From CAVVZJ01 sp963752755 (GTDB lineage: Bacteria > Planctomycetota > Planctomycetia > Isosphaerales > Isosphaeraceae), in the NCBI GenBank assembly GCA_963752755.1, contig CAVVZJ010000002.1, positions 1 through 64,000 on the forward strand: a stretch of 64,000 nucleotides of DNA, in the 5' to 3' direction. Positions within the stretch are counted from its first letter, which is position 1. Each line of letters starts with the position of its first letter. Shown here one piece after another: positions 8,332 to 17,334 of this stretch. The notes under the pieces are model-generated. The model had not been told where the DNA came from and searched no databases. It saw only the letters and a program-made list of their open reading frames with translations. Made by a program: the position numbers and the translations under genes.

Positions 8332-10209
8332 TCAGGGGACGGAAACCTGGCTCGACACGGTTCCCTTCACCACCGGCCCGGAGGGCATCGGCGGCTGGAA
8401 CCGGCGGACTCTCCAGATCACGCCGGTATGCACGCTTGCATTGAGCGTCTCGCCATCCTCGATCAGTTTCGAGGTGATGACCCCGAGATCGACGATGTAC
8501 AGGTTTCCGTCCCGTCCCCACTCCAGTTGCATGGGGCGTTCCAAACCGCGCCCTCTCCAGGCGGTGGACGGCCCCGGCAGCCGGTTGACCACGAAATCCG
8601 AGACCTCGCCGGTATCCAGGTTCACCTTCTGAATCTTGAATCCCGGCCAGTTCAGATCCACGTCCGCTGGAATGCCCGCCGGCAGGGCCTCCCGAATTCG
8701 CACGCGCTCCTCGGCCATGGACGCCGTGAAGATCCCCACCGGCCCCTTGAACAGAGGAGATAGCGGCCCCATCTCGGCCACCAGAGCCTCGTGAGGCCCC
8801 AGGCCAAACTCGGGGCGGCCCAGCACCATGCCGTGAGGGAACGACTGGGGCGTCAGCCGGGCGATCGGCTGCGGGGGAAGGCCGCGATCGCCCAGGAGCT
8901 TGCGGCGCGTGTCGTCAGAGAGCAGGAATTTGCGGGATTTCGCCTCCGGACTCTGAAACCTCGGGTCGGTGATCGGCAACCCGCTGAAGAAGTCGGGCCA
9001 GCCGTACCACGGGCCGGCCTGGACCTCGTAAACCGACCCGTAATCGAACCAGGGCGCACGCGGTTTCGTCGCCTGTGCGCCGGTTTGCGTGCAGAAGAGC
9101 CGGCCTTGCTCATCCACCCGATAGCCGTCGCTCGGCCCGAACCCCCAGGCGATCCGTTCGAGGTTCGACCCGTCCGGATCGCACCGGAAGAACGCTCCGT
9201 TGCAGATTGTCTGCCCCTTGATGACCTGCCCGGCCTCGGTCTTAGTCCAGAGAGGCGAGAAGGCCCCCGTCTCGACATTCTTGCCATTCTCGGGCTCGAA
9301 GATCTTGCGGATATGCTCGTAGGCCACGTGGCTGATGGGGTTCTCGACCGCGATGTCGGTCTCCTCGTCCGGCGTCCGAGTGAACCGGCCGTAGTCGTTG
9401 GCTTTTTTCAGAGGCACGTGGAAATTCTCGCCCGAGAGGGTCACGTCCTCTCCAGGGACGTCGTGGGCATCGAGCTTCTGGTCGATGAGCCCAATAATCG
9501 CCTGTGTCTCGTCATAGACCCCCGCGTCCGACTGGGGGGGAACGAAGAAGACCATCTTGCCGTCCCGGTCGAACACGACCTTTGCGTTGACGTGAACGCC
9601 CCAGGCCGGTAGCCCGCGCACGATCGTGCGGAACCGGGTTTCCGGGTTCTCATCCTTCGGGTCGAGCACCGAGATCCTCGTCCGGTGCGACACGTAAATC
9701 TTGCCGTCGTGCCAGGTGATCCCGGTGATCGGCGGGATGATCCCCTCGGGGATGTCCTCCGGATTCTTCGTGTTCCGGATACTCGCGAGCGGCACCGTAT
9801 CTTCGTAAACCGTGAGCTTCGTGCCGTCGGGCCGGATCTGGATGATCTGCGGCTCGGGGGTGACGATCGGGTCGTCTCCGTAGCCGTGGAACCCGCTCTC
9901 CGCGATGTAATACGTGCCATCGTCGGCGAAGGTGATGTCCGAGGGAAAGTCGAGTTCGTTGGCGAACACCTCAATGTGATAACCTGGAGGCGTCAAAACC
10001 TGGTACGGGTCGGGATACCGGTACGACGCCTCCTGTTCGGGAGGGATGTAGTAGCGCGCCATCTCGTCCTTCGCCGAGAAGATCCCTCCGCTGCCGTCAT
10101 TCTCCGGCCTTGGTTCCTTCGCCTGAGCGTAAAGCCTGGGAGCGTTCACCAGGCTGGCCCCCAGAACGACGGCCAGAATCCCTTTGCCAATCCATCGTCG
10201 CCCGGACAT
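8332..10209 (-). CDS. Exported beta-propeller, glucose/sorbosone dehydrogenase type
   Basis: A protein of 625 residues from ATG 10209, preceded by GGGAGGTT. A signal peptide covers about residues 1-29 (MSGRRWIGKGILAVVLGASL...LYAQ). The body has the repeated pattern of six-bladed propellers of the soluble quinoprotein glucose/L-sorbosone dehydrogenase class: PSDITFADDGTYYIAESG, GITWHDGKIYVSHRTRISV, CNGAFFRCDPDGSNLERIAW and LEWGRDGNLYIVDLG. This class uses PQQ and calcium to oxidise sugars in the periplasm, although many relatives bind ligands without proven catalysis. It is longer than the roughly 450-residue enzymes because of insertions in the middle. It is the third gene of a five-gene block of exported proteins, 65 bp downstream of a small Tyr-rich protein. 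No haem-binding CXXCH is present. Substrate unknown. Confidence 0.75.
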   Translation of the reverse strand: MSGRRWIGKGILAVVLGASLVNAPRLYAQAKEPRPENDGSGGIFSAKDEMARYYIPPEQEASYRYPDPYQVLTPPGYHIEVFANELDFPSDITFADDGTYYIAESGFHGYGDDPIVTPEPQIIQIRPDGTKLTVYEDTVPLASIRNTKNPEDIPEGIIPPITGITWHDGKIYVSHRTRISVLDPKDENPETRFRTIVRGLPAWGVHVNAKVVFDRDGKMVFFVPPQSDAGVYDETQAIIGLIDQKLDAHDVPGEDVTLSGENFHVPLKKANDYGRFTRTPDEETDIAVENPISHVAYEHIRKIFEPENGKNVETGAFSPLWTKTEAGQVIKGQTICNGAFFRCDPDGSNLERIAWGFGPSDGYRVDEQGRLFCTQTGAQATKPRAPWFDYGSVYEVQAGPWYGWPDFFSGLPITDPRFQSPEAKSRKFLLSDDTRRKLLGDRGLPPQPIARLTPQSFPHGMVLGRPEFGLGPHEALVAEMGPLSPLFKGPVGIFTASMAEERVRIREALPAGIPADVDLNWPGFKIQKVNLDTGEVSDFVVNRLPGPSTAWRGRGLERPMQLEWGRDGNLYIVDLGVITSKLIEDGETLNASVHTGVIWRVRRFQPPMPSGPVVKGTVSSQVSVP

Positions 10210-10274
10210 GAGCGAACCTCCCGATTTCGGTGTCTCGTTCTGGGTGATGGGCTCTCTTGGGGGACCGGGCGACG

Positions 10275-10724
10275 TCAGAGGCCGCCGACCAGGGAGGCCG
10301 GCCGCCGACCGTCCGGATACCAGATGTCGATGGGAGGCTGCACGCGCGGATCTCCGTAACTGTTCCACGGGCCGCGCCCAACCTCGTAGTACCGAGGCGC
10401 GAACCGCCCATGAGACAGGGCCCTCGGCCCATACACGCGCTCGTCGCCGAAGGAGAGCGAATCCATCCACTCGACGTAACCGGCGTGCCAGTGAATCTTG
10501 AGCCAGCCGGCCTCTGGTCCCTGAACTCCGTAAGGTGTGTATCCCCCCAGAGGATAGCCGCTGTAGTTGGGATACCCGCCGGGCGGCAAGATGCCTCCGA
10601 AGTAAGGGGCGACATTCTCGCTCCGGGCATCCGGAGCATAGGTCTGCGCCTCGGAGCGAGGGACCACGGCCAGCAAGCCGGCCGCCAGAATCACGCCCAC
10701 AAACGCCCTGGGAAACACTCGCAT
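10275..10724 (-). CDS. Small exported Tyr/Gly/Pro-rich protein
   Basis: A protein of 149 residues if read from ATG 10724; an alternative ATG at 10748 adds eight residues and neither has a strong ribosome site. The amino end is a signal peptide (MRVFPRAFVGVILAAGLLAV, cleavage near SEAQ). The mature chain is rich in Tyr, Gly, Pro and Trp, for example GGILPPGGYPNYSGYPLGGY and HWHAGYVEWMDS, with no Cys. The composition is like that of 896-1594 and unlike an enzyme. It lies directly upstream of the propeller gene, in the same direction, 65 bp apart, so it is probably co-transcribed. It may be a structural or docking partner for exported enzymes; that is only a guess from position. Confidence 0.6.
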   Translation of the reverse strand: MRVFPRAFVGVILAAGLLAVVPRSEAQTYAPDARSENVAPYFGGILPPGGYPNYSGYPLGGYTPYGVQGPEAGWLKIHWHAGYVEWMDSLSFGDERVYGPRALSHGRFAPRYYEVGRGPWNSYGDPRVQPPIDIWYPDGRRPASLVGGL

Positions 10725-10909
10725 GGAACAAACATGGCTGCAAATCATGGGAGATGCCTTCGTGTCTGGATGGATTCGCTCTGGAGTCGAATCACGGGCC
10801 ATCGGCCGAAACGCTTCCCGTCTCCCGCCGTCAACACCTTGTTCAATATCGCAAGTTCGGTGCCGGAGGATGAAAGGGCAACCTAGAGAAAATATCCTAA
10901 CAGCCCCGA

Positions 10910-13117
10910 CTAGGGGTTTGAAGAGGCTTGTGAGGTTTCGGAAGACGGCGTCACAGAGGAACTCTGGGTGAGGAGGCGGACCGACTCTCGGAGCAGGAAT
11001 TCCGGGTCCATGAACGGCTCGTCGCCGGTATCGGACCAGAGGATCCGGCCCGATCCATCGATCAGGAAGGTCCCGTGCAGGGGTGTCTCAAGAAACTCGT
11101 CGTAAGCCCGGAACTTCCGGAAGGCGTCGAGCGGCTTATCGGAGGCCAGGGGGAAGGGAAAACTCTCGACCCCGTAGTTCTCGATGGAGATGGCGAGCGC
11201 CTCGGCGTCATCGGTGCTGACGCCCAGGAGGTCGATGCCGGCCGCCTGAAACGCCCCGGTCTCTGGGCCGAAGGCGGCGAGCTGCTGGGAACAGTGCAGG
11301 CAGCCGGCGCCGAGGTAGAAGATAACAATGGTCGGCTTGCCGCCGGGCTGGCCGAGGTGGTGCTCCTGACCCTGGGCGTCGATCAGGGTCGTTTCCGGCG
11401 AGGGGCTGGGTGTCCAGCGGTCGGGGCCGAGCGACTCGATCGGGAACGGGTCGCCCGAAGCCAGCCTCGCGGACGTCAGCCGCCAGTCGGACGGATAGCC
11501 AAGGGTTCGGGCCAGCTCGGCGATGCTCGCGAACGGAGGCGCGTCGAGATCGACCGAGCCGGAACAGGCGCGCAGGTCGAGGAAGGTTTGTTCCGCCTCC
11601 TGCAATCGGCCGGTTCTTCGACGCAGGTCGGCCAGCAGGGCCAGAGGCAGAGGCTCGCCCGGGCGCTCCTCAGCCAGTTCCGTCAGAGCATTCAGGGCCT
11701 CATCGACTCGCCCGGCCTGGTCGAGCGCACGGGCCATGTCGATCGGGTCCAGGTCAGCCTGTTTCAGGCAGTCAAGGCCCCTGTCAACCTCCCCGGAGGC
11801 GAGCGCCGAGCGTCCGGCAAGCTCGTGAAGGGCCAGAGTCGCCGCGGCCTGGTCGGCACCATCCAGCCGCTCGGCGAGCAATTCGAGCTCGCTCAGCACG
11901 GCTCGCCCGTTCGCGTCGTCGCGCTGGGCGAAGTGGGCTCGGCCGAGATAACGAAGCCGGCGGATCTGGTCGATCGGACCTGCGGTCCCAGACTGAGAAT
12001 CTTTCCTGAGCGTCTCCGTGAGCTCGTCCCATCGATCGTATCGAGCCAGAATCTCAACCAGCAATCGCTGACCTCGGCTGGCCGAGCTCTCCGGATTGCC
12101 GATCATGTTGAAGCGAGGATGCCGAGGCAAATCCCGCATCTGCGAGGCGCGAACGAGCGCCTCCCGAACCCGGCCCACTCGCTCGAGATCACGGACCCAC
12201 GCCTCGGCATTCTCCGCATGACCGGGGTACCTGTCGGGATGCACTCCCACCTGGGCGCTCTGAGCGAGATAGGCTCGCTCTGCGGCCTCGCGGAGCCGGA
12301 TCGCCTCGCTCCATCGACCCACCGACGAAAACAGCCTGGCGGGCTCGGCCCACATCGCCGGCGACGCGGGGGCCGACGGGCCGCACCGAATCGCCTCATT
12401 CAGCACAACTTCGGGCCGGTTCTCCCACAGCCGGAGCCGGGTCCATCGAGCCGGGTGTTTCGGGTTGGCCGAGAGCACTCGGGCCAGAAGCGCGTCGGTC
12501 GCCGAGACGCTGACGCCCGGCAGACCGGCCTGCCGGTTGCTCGCGAGCTGGCGTGCGAGCATGGCCGCAGCCTCAATCTCCTCGGGATCGTCCGCCAGGA
12601 TCGCATCATACGCCTCGACGAGGGCCTGGCGACGTTCCGCATCGTCACTTTGGCCGTGGTCAAGGTAGGCGGCGAGCGCCTCAATGTGACGGGCTTCGCA
12701 TCGGGAAAGAACCCGCCGGTGGGCTTTGAGGTAGACAGCCGTTTGTATCAGCCGGAGTGCTCTCGACTCGTCGGAATCCAGGCACGACAGAGCCATTCCC
12801 CAGTACGCGAGGGGGCACTCCGGATCGAGCCGAGCCACCTGTCGGAAGGATCGCTCGGCCTCGACTGGATTTCCCGAGTGCCACTGGGCGAGGCCCTGAT
12901 CGAGGAAAACCTGAGCTTGAGGGTCGGCCACGGAGGCCGGAAAGCTCACGAAACCCTGCCCGTCACGCAAGGACGCTCGTACAGTCGGGCCTCCCGGAGG
13001 CGTCAATTCCCCGTCTTTCAGCGTGGTGCGGGTGATACAGTTCTGCGCAAGCACAGAGGCAGGAATCACCCACACAAGCATCAGGACGTGCGAGGTTCGC
13101 CAGAATGCGCGGAACAT
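10910..13117 (-). CDS. Exported thioredoxin-fold protein with long TPR-like N-terminal region
   Basis: A protein of 735 residues; ATG 13117 has TAGGAGGG upstream. A hydrophobic signal covers roughly residues 8-24. From about residue 60 to 520 the sequence is helical repeat: QVFLDQGLAQWHSGNPVEAE, DPECPLAYWGMALS, LALLADLRRRTGRLQEAEQ and similar TPR-type units. From about 575 to 710 is an AhpC/TSA-redoxin domain: KPTIVIFYLGAGCLHC with the CxxC at 606-609, GIDLLGVSTDD, and HGTFLIDGSGRI. The CxxC fits a thiol-disulfide oxidoreductase rather than a one-Cys peroxiredoxin. As the first gene of the minus-strand block it may service or regulate the exported proteins that follow, which is inference. The 185-bp gap to the next gene may contain a further promoter. 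Confidence 0.8.
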   Translation of the reverse strand: MFRAFWRTSHVLMLVWVIPASVLAQNCITRTTLKDGELTPPGGPTVRASLRDGQGFVSFPASVADPQAQVFLDQGLAQWHSGNPVEAERSFRQVARLDPECPLAYWGMALSCLDSDESRALRLIQTAVYLKAHRRVLSRCEARHIEALAAYLDHGQSDDAERRQALVEAYDAILADDPEEIEAAAMLARQLASNRQAGLPGVSVSATDALLARVLSANPKHPARWTRLRLWENRPEVVLNEAIRCGPSAPASPAMWAEPARLFSSVGRWSEAIRLREAAERAYLAQSAQVGVHPDRYPGHAENAEAWVRDLERVGRVREALVRASQMRDLPRHPRFNMIGNPESSASRGQRLLVEILARYDRWDELTETLRKDSQSGTAGPIDQIRRLRYLGRAHFAQRDDANGRAVLSELELLAERLDGADQAAATLALHELAGRSALASGEVDRGLDCLKQADLDPIDMARALDQAGRVDEALNALTELAEERPGEPLPLALLADLRRRTGRLQEAEQTFLDLRACSGSVDLDAPPFASIAELARTLGYPSDWRLTSARLASGDPFPIESLGPDRWTPSPSPETTLIDAQGQEHHLGQPGGKPTIVIFYLGAGCLHCSQQLAAFGPETGAFQAAGIDLLGVSTDDAEALAISIENYGVESFPFPLASDKPLDAFRKFRAYDEFLETPLHGTFLIDGSGRILWSDTGDEPFMDPEFLLRESVRLLTQSSSVTPSSETSQASSNP

Positions 13118-13165
13118 GGCCTCTGCCCTCCTAGCGACCGGGCTGACGGATCCGTTGCCTATTCC

Positions 13166-13289
13166 CTACATCGGCCGTCTGCACGACGAGAAATCAAACG
13201 CTCCTCGACAACTTTCCATAAAAGCATTGTGCCCGAGCAAGCGGGGCGACAGGCGGAGCCTAATGCTTCGGTGTGGTCGGCCGATGTAG
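13166..13289. repeat. 12-bp inverted repeat flanking a 100-bp spacer beside the integrase
   Basis: CTACATCGGCCG at 13166-13177 is matched perfectly by CGGCCGATGTAG at 13278-13289. It lies in the 239-bp gap between the redoxin start and the end of the integrase gene, where an attachment or recombination site could be expected. No repeat of the tRNA-Leu 3' end is seen here. Confidence 0.5.
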
Positions 13290-13356
13290 CCAGGTGGGGC
13301 TTCTCACCACCACGCCTATCTGTACGGTTGTCACTCTTCTTCATTGAACCGCGAGG

Positions 13357-14778
13357 TCAGCAGTCAGTATCGACCGGTCGGCCGCTCGCGTGGACATGGC
13401 CCGGTCTTTTCCCCATCTCCAGAGGCGGCGCTCCATCGTAAGTCCGGCCTTCGCATCGCCAACTCAACCGAACACCGAATCGAGCGCCGTGCGCGTGCAC
13501 ACTCGGATAGAGGTGCGTGTAACGGGCCGACATCTCGGCCGACATGTGTCCGCACCAGGTCTGGATGAGCCGCTGGTCGACGCCCCGGCTAGCGCAGGCG
13601 GAGATGAAGGAGTGCCGCAGCACGTGCCAGCCCCGCAGCACCTTCCAGCTCGTGCCGGCAAGGGACCGCTTGAGGTGATCGTGGGCCTCCTTCTCCGTAA
13701 GCGGCTCGAGCGGCACCTCCCCGCGGTCACGGACCGACTCCAGGCGGGCCTTGCCGCCGGACGCCCGGGACTTCATCCCCTTGTGCCCGGTGGTCCGGCT
13801 CCGCTTCTTGCTCCGCTCCACGGTGCCGACGTGGCCGAAGAGATAATTCCCCTCGCTTCGGCCCGCGACGTAGTCCCGGAGCAGCTCTGCCAGGGCGGAG
13901 GCGAGCGGCACCCGGCGAGTCGTGGTCTGGCCCCTCACCCGCTTCTTCTCGCGGACGGTGATGACCCCGGCCGCGAAATCGACGTCCGCGACTCGCATCC
14001 GCATCAGCTCCGAGCGCCTCGCGCCGGTGTAAGCGGCGGTCGCCGCCATCGGGTAGATCCACGGATGCAGGGCATTTGCCCGGATGATGTGCAGGACCTC
14101 CTCGATCTCCTCGGTCTGGAGGTAGAGCGCCTCCCAGAGTTCCTTCTGCTGCTCGGCGGTGAGGCCGCCGCCTGCGATCTGGCGCTCGATCTCGGCCCGG
14201 GTCTGAAACGGCGGCTTCTCGCGTGTCTTGCGGAAGACCAGCCCCTGGCCGGCCCACTCGCCCGAGACCAGCTCCGCCCGGCGGCCCCAGTTCCAGGCCG
14301 CACGGAGCGTGCGCAGCTCGGTGCGAATTGTGGTCGGGCTCACGCCGTCGGCGGAGCGGCGGTTGACGTACTGCTGGAGCGCCGCGTGGTTCAGCTCGGC
14401 GAGCGAGAACCGGTCGCCCAGGATGCGGGCGAAATGCTTGAAATGCAGCTCGCGTGTGTAGAGGGTCTTTTTCTCCTGGGCCCCCTCCTGCGTCGCAAGG
14501 TAGGCGTCCCGGAGCGAACCAACGGTCGCCGACTGTCGCCTCGCCGTGGCCTTCTGAGCGGGTGCCGCGTGGCCGTCCTGCTCGACGAACGAGACGATGT
14601 CCACGCCGGCGGGCAGCTCGATGAGGCCCTGCTTGAGCCGCATCAGGAGATAGTCGACGTGGGCGGCCTTGGCGTCGGCCTCGGCCTGGCTCACACCGCC
14701 GATGGTGAAGGCGTGCTGCTTGCCGCCGTGTCGAAAGAGAATCCGGTAGCTGCCCGAGCGGAATTGCGTCCAGGCCAT
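13357..14778 (-). CDS. Tyrosine recombinase (phage-type integrase)
   Basis: A protein of 473 residues. The start at ATG 14778 is chosen because GGAGGGTATC precedes it; the frame is open for 22 more codons upstream. The amino half contains a SAM-like core-binding domain (RILGDRFSLAELNHAALQQY, TIRTELRTLRAAWNWG). The catalytic half shows the expected residues: Arg in TGARRSELMRMRVADVDF, His-x-x-Arg in WHVLRHSFISACASRG, and the Tyr nucleophile in SARYTHLYPS. It directly follows the 3' end of a tRNA-Leu gene, the classical position of an integrated element. The extra 45 residues after the Tyr are unusual. No excisionase, relaxase or phage structural genes are in the window, so the rest of the element is either lost or lies on the other side. 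Confidence 0.88.
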   Translation of the reverse strand: MAWTQFRSGSYRILFRHGGKQHAFTIGGVSQAEADAKAAHVDYLLMRLKQGLIELPAGVDIVSFVEQDGHAAPAQKATARRQSATVGSLRDAYLATQEGAQEKKTLYTRELHFKHFARILGDRFSLAELNHAALQQYVNRRSADGVSPTTIRTELRTLRAAWNWGRRAELVSGEWAGQGLVFRKTREKPPFQTRAEIERQIAGGGLTAEQQKELWEALYLQTEEIEEVLHIIRANALHPWIYPMAATAAYTGARRSELMRMRVADVDFAAGVITVREKKRVRGQTTTRRVPLASALAELLRDYVAGRSEGNYLFGHVGTVERSKKRSRTTGHKGMKSRASGGKARLESVRDRGEVPLEPLTEKEAHDHLKRSLAGTSWKVLRGWHVLRHSFISACASRGVDQRLIQTWCGHMSAEMSARYTHLYPSVHAHGARFGVRLSWRCEGRTYDGAPPLEMGKRPGHVHASGRPVDTDC

Positions 14779-14846
14779 GCCCGATACCCTCCGCACATCC
14801 CCCCGGCTGCTACCAAAATACAGCCAAAGGCGGGATGCGCACAAAG

Positions 14847-14878
14847 AAAGGACTCACGCCTCTCGACGTAAGTCCTTT
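14847..14878 (-). terminator. Terminator of the tRNA-Leu transcript
   Basis: An 8-bp stem, AAAGGACT (14847-14854) with AGTCCTTT (14871-14878). Read on the minus strand it is followed by a TTTCTTT-type run, 10 bases after the end of the tRNA. Confidence 0.65.
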
Positions 14879-14888
14879 CATTGTAAGG

Positions 14889-14974
14889 TGCCGGAGACAG
14901 GACTTGAACCTGCACCCCAATAAATTGGGACTAGCCCCTCAAGCTAGCGCGTCTGCCAATTCCGCCACTCCGGC
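14889..14974 (-). tRNA. tRNA-Leu (anticodon GAG)
   Basis: The 86-nt sequence folds with acceptor GCCGGAG/CTCCGGC, a D arm containing GGCAGACGC, anticodon stem CTAGC/GCTAG with loop TTGAGGG (anticodon GAG), a long class II variable arm, and a T arm with GGTTCAAGTCC. The discriminator is A and CCA is not encoded. It reads CUC/CUU leucine codons. The integrase gene begins 110 bases beyond its 3' end, which makes this tRNA the likely integration target. Confidence 0.93.
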
Positions 14975-15547
14975 TATAGTGGTAGTAGCAAGGATTGATG
15001 AATCGTTGTTGCTTATTAACGCATTTAATGTCTCACTCTGGAATCTAAAATCCCTCGCCATCCAGGCGACCATGTCCAGTACGTTAGGGATGGCTATCGC
15101 ATCGTCGGTGGCGTTGGTCCGAGAGTCGTTCGTAGGGGTCGCCGACCAAGACACCTGAGGCCGTGATGGAGAACGGTCTTCTCCACTGCCTCTATGGTCG
15201 GGCTTTCAGCTGACTTGAGAACCTACCGGCTTCCAGCTGGTAGATCGTCCCTTGACGCAAGAGATAATCCTTAGTAGTGATTATTTTCACCGCAATTCTT
15301 TACAGTGAAAGAGTTGGACCTCAATATCAACCCATTTTGCAAATCTTGTGCCGTTAGCAACTTCTGTTTTTACACAGCGGATCCATTATAGCGGGTCGAG
15401 AATCTGCTTCAAGAGGAGGTTATGAAATATCGGGCGATGGGTCTGGCCGAAATTCCTGGCGTCAGCCCGTCGGCCGCAGTTGTTATTGCCAGGATTGGTC
15501 CCATTGGCCGCTCTGGCTCAAGGCATCCAGGGCCATAATCGCCTCGC
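14975..15547. other. Region without recognisable genes, AT-richer than surroundings
   Basis: Open frames here are short and lack family features. The stretch 15240-15420 is clearly AT-richer than the chromosome (for example TTATTTTCACCGCAATTCTTTACAG), which suggests foreign origin or a promoter-rich zone at the edge of the mobile-element cluster. Confidence 0.4.
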
Positions 15548-15813
15548 TCATCCGATGTTTCGGGGGGATGGCTTGAGGAGCAGTTCGATCGGCGAGTCGA
15601 GCAGGGCCTTGCCCCGCCTCCGGGCGTTGTGCACGAACTCGAAGAAGCCGAGGTACAGCGGCAACTTCTCCTGTGAGGATCCCTCGATGCGGCCGCAGCC
15701 ACGACCGCAGCAGCGATCAGAACCCCTCCAGGGTGTTGACGTGGACCTCGCAGAAGCCGTCCCCGTCGTCATCTCGGGCGAACTCCCCGGAAGAGTGATA
15801 CACAAAAATGTGA
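15548..15813 (-). pseudogene. IS1595-type transposase, C-terminal fragment
   Basis: In one frame the sequence reads FCEVHVNTLEGF and, after a frame change near 15720, SQEKLPLYLGFFEFVHNARRRG. This is the end of the catalytic domain of IS1595/ISXO2-like transposases, where HxNT(I/L)EGFWS is the diagnostic segment. The fragment is cut at 15814-15821, where the 1.5-kb IS described next has inserted; the amino-terminal zinc-ribbon part of the same gene reappears on the far side at 17335-17600. The middle of the gene is missing, so a deletion accompanied or preceded the insertion. Confidence 0.7.
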
Positions 15814-15821
15814 AAATCTGG

Positions 15822-17326
15822 GAGACTGTAGCAACAAAGTAGTCGCGACCCCGCCCTGTCGCGTGTAAACCGTCCTTCTGGCGAGGATCTCGTCAGGAGG
15901 GACCGGTTATGGATCGGCCAGGCGACTCTGTCCCGGACGCCACCGAGGGGATCACCCGGGTCGAGGACCTGCCTACCCCGCGAGTCGAACGCCGCAGCCG
16001 CGACTTCCGCAGCCGCAAGTGCCCCCGCTGCGGCCGATCGGCCCCGCGCTGCAACCAAGGGCAGCGGACCCTCCATGATCTCGGCGACACCCGGACCGGC
16101 CGGCCGATCGACATCGTGGTCACCTACTCCAAGCATCGCTGCCCCGACTGCCGCCGGTGCTTCAACGCCGACCTGGCCGACCTGGCCCTGCCCCAATGCC
16201 ACTACACCCATCGGGTGCAGCCGACGGCTGTCCGTCTGGTCGTCGAGGACGGCCTGCCGTATCGGTCGGCGAGTTGGCACCGCTGGCGCGATCACCGCGT
16301 CTTCGTCCCCCACGCCACGATCCAGAACTGGGTCGAGGCCGGGGAAAAAGGCGGCCCGCCGCATCGAGGCCGACTCCCTCGCCCGCGGCCTTGAGAGCTC
16401 CAGCGGCGACATCGCCGTCGATGAGCTGTACGACGGCCCGTTCTGCGTTTTGTCGCTGGTCGATAACCGGACCTTCACACGGCTGATGTACCGGGTCCTG
16501 GAGAAGGACCCGACCCGGGATGACATCCGCGCCTTGCTCCGCGACTTCAAGGCCCACTGCGATGCTCGTGGCCTGACGATCCGAGGCGTCACCGCCGACG
16601 GCTCGAACCTCGATCCGGCTCCCTTGGCGGCGGTCTTCCCCAGTGTGCCCCATCAGGTCTGTCGGTTCCCCGTCCTCAAAGAGATCACCAAGGCCGTGCG
16701 GCACGCGTTGGCGAAGCTCCGCAAGGAGATGCAGGCCCGGCTGCCCAAGCGACCACGGGGTCGTCCCAAGAAGGACCAATCCCGGGAGGTGCGACGAGCC
16801 AAACGCCAGGAGCAACGGATCGACGACCTCTTCGAGCACCGACACCTGTTCGTCCGGAAGAAGCTCACGGCCGCCGAGGGGCGGAGGTTGCGGCGGATCA
16901 CACGAGGCCTGACCCAACTGCGAACCCTGCGGTCGATCCTGGACGAGGTCTACCGCTTGTTCGACCGCCGCTGCCGAGCGGCTACGGCCTTGGCCCGCCT
17001 GGCGAAGCTGCGGGCGCGAGTGCGACGCTTCAAGCGGATCGGCCGGGCCCGGGAGAAGCTGTACACGCCGAACCTGGAGAAGGCGCTGACGTACCTGGAC
17101 GACACGCTGTTGCCGGGGACGAGCAACGCGGTGGAGCGGGGCAACCGCCGCTACCGCAAAGCCCAGCGGAGCGTCTACTCGGTACGGACGGCGGAGCCCA
17201 TCCGGCAGCGAATGGCCTTGGACATGCACCGGGAGCAGCGGGCCGAGGGCCGGTCACGGACCACGAAAGCCCTGCATCAAGCCCGTGCGGGACCGTGAAG
17301 GTCATCTACTTTGCTGCTACAGTCTC
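15822..17326 (+). mobile_element. 1505-bp insertion sequence, copy 1, with 8-bp target duplication
   Basis: The ends are inverted repeats: GAGACTGTAGCAACAAAGTAG on the left and the complement of GAGACTGTAGCAGCAAAGTAG on the right. The target AAATCTGG is duplicated at 15814-15821 and 17327-17334. A nearly identical copy in the opposite orientation lies at 22947-24453. Eight-base duplications and a zinc-ribbon transposase recall the ISL3 family, but I cannot confirm the family by eye. It sits inside an IS1595-type transposase gene. Confidence 0.9.
15909..17298 (+). CDS. Transposase of the 1.5-kb IS, two overlapping frames
   Basis: Frame 1 (ATG 15909 to 16394) encodes a zinc-ribbon DNA-binding part: CPRCGRSAPRC and later CPDCRRCF, then a helix-turn-helix-like stretch. 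Frame 2 continues to 17298 and carries the catalytic part: DIAVDELYDGPFCVLSLVD, GVTADGS and a distal GTSNAVERGNRRYRK, which would supply an acidic DDE-type triad. The join lies at GGGGAAAAAGG near 16345. In the second copy (22975-24365) the same spot has one more G, giving G GGA AAA, a canonical -1 slippery heptamer. Here a +1 change would be needed, so copy 1 has a one-base loss (real or a sequencing slip). The full product would be about 460 residues. Confidence 0.8.
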
Positions 17327-17334
17327 AAATCTGG

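Noticed and set aside
11075..13441. Plus-strand frame of 788 codons
   Set aside because: Antisense to the redoxin gene, which has signal peptide, ribosome site and CxxC domain.
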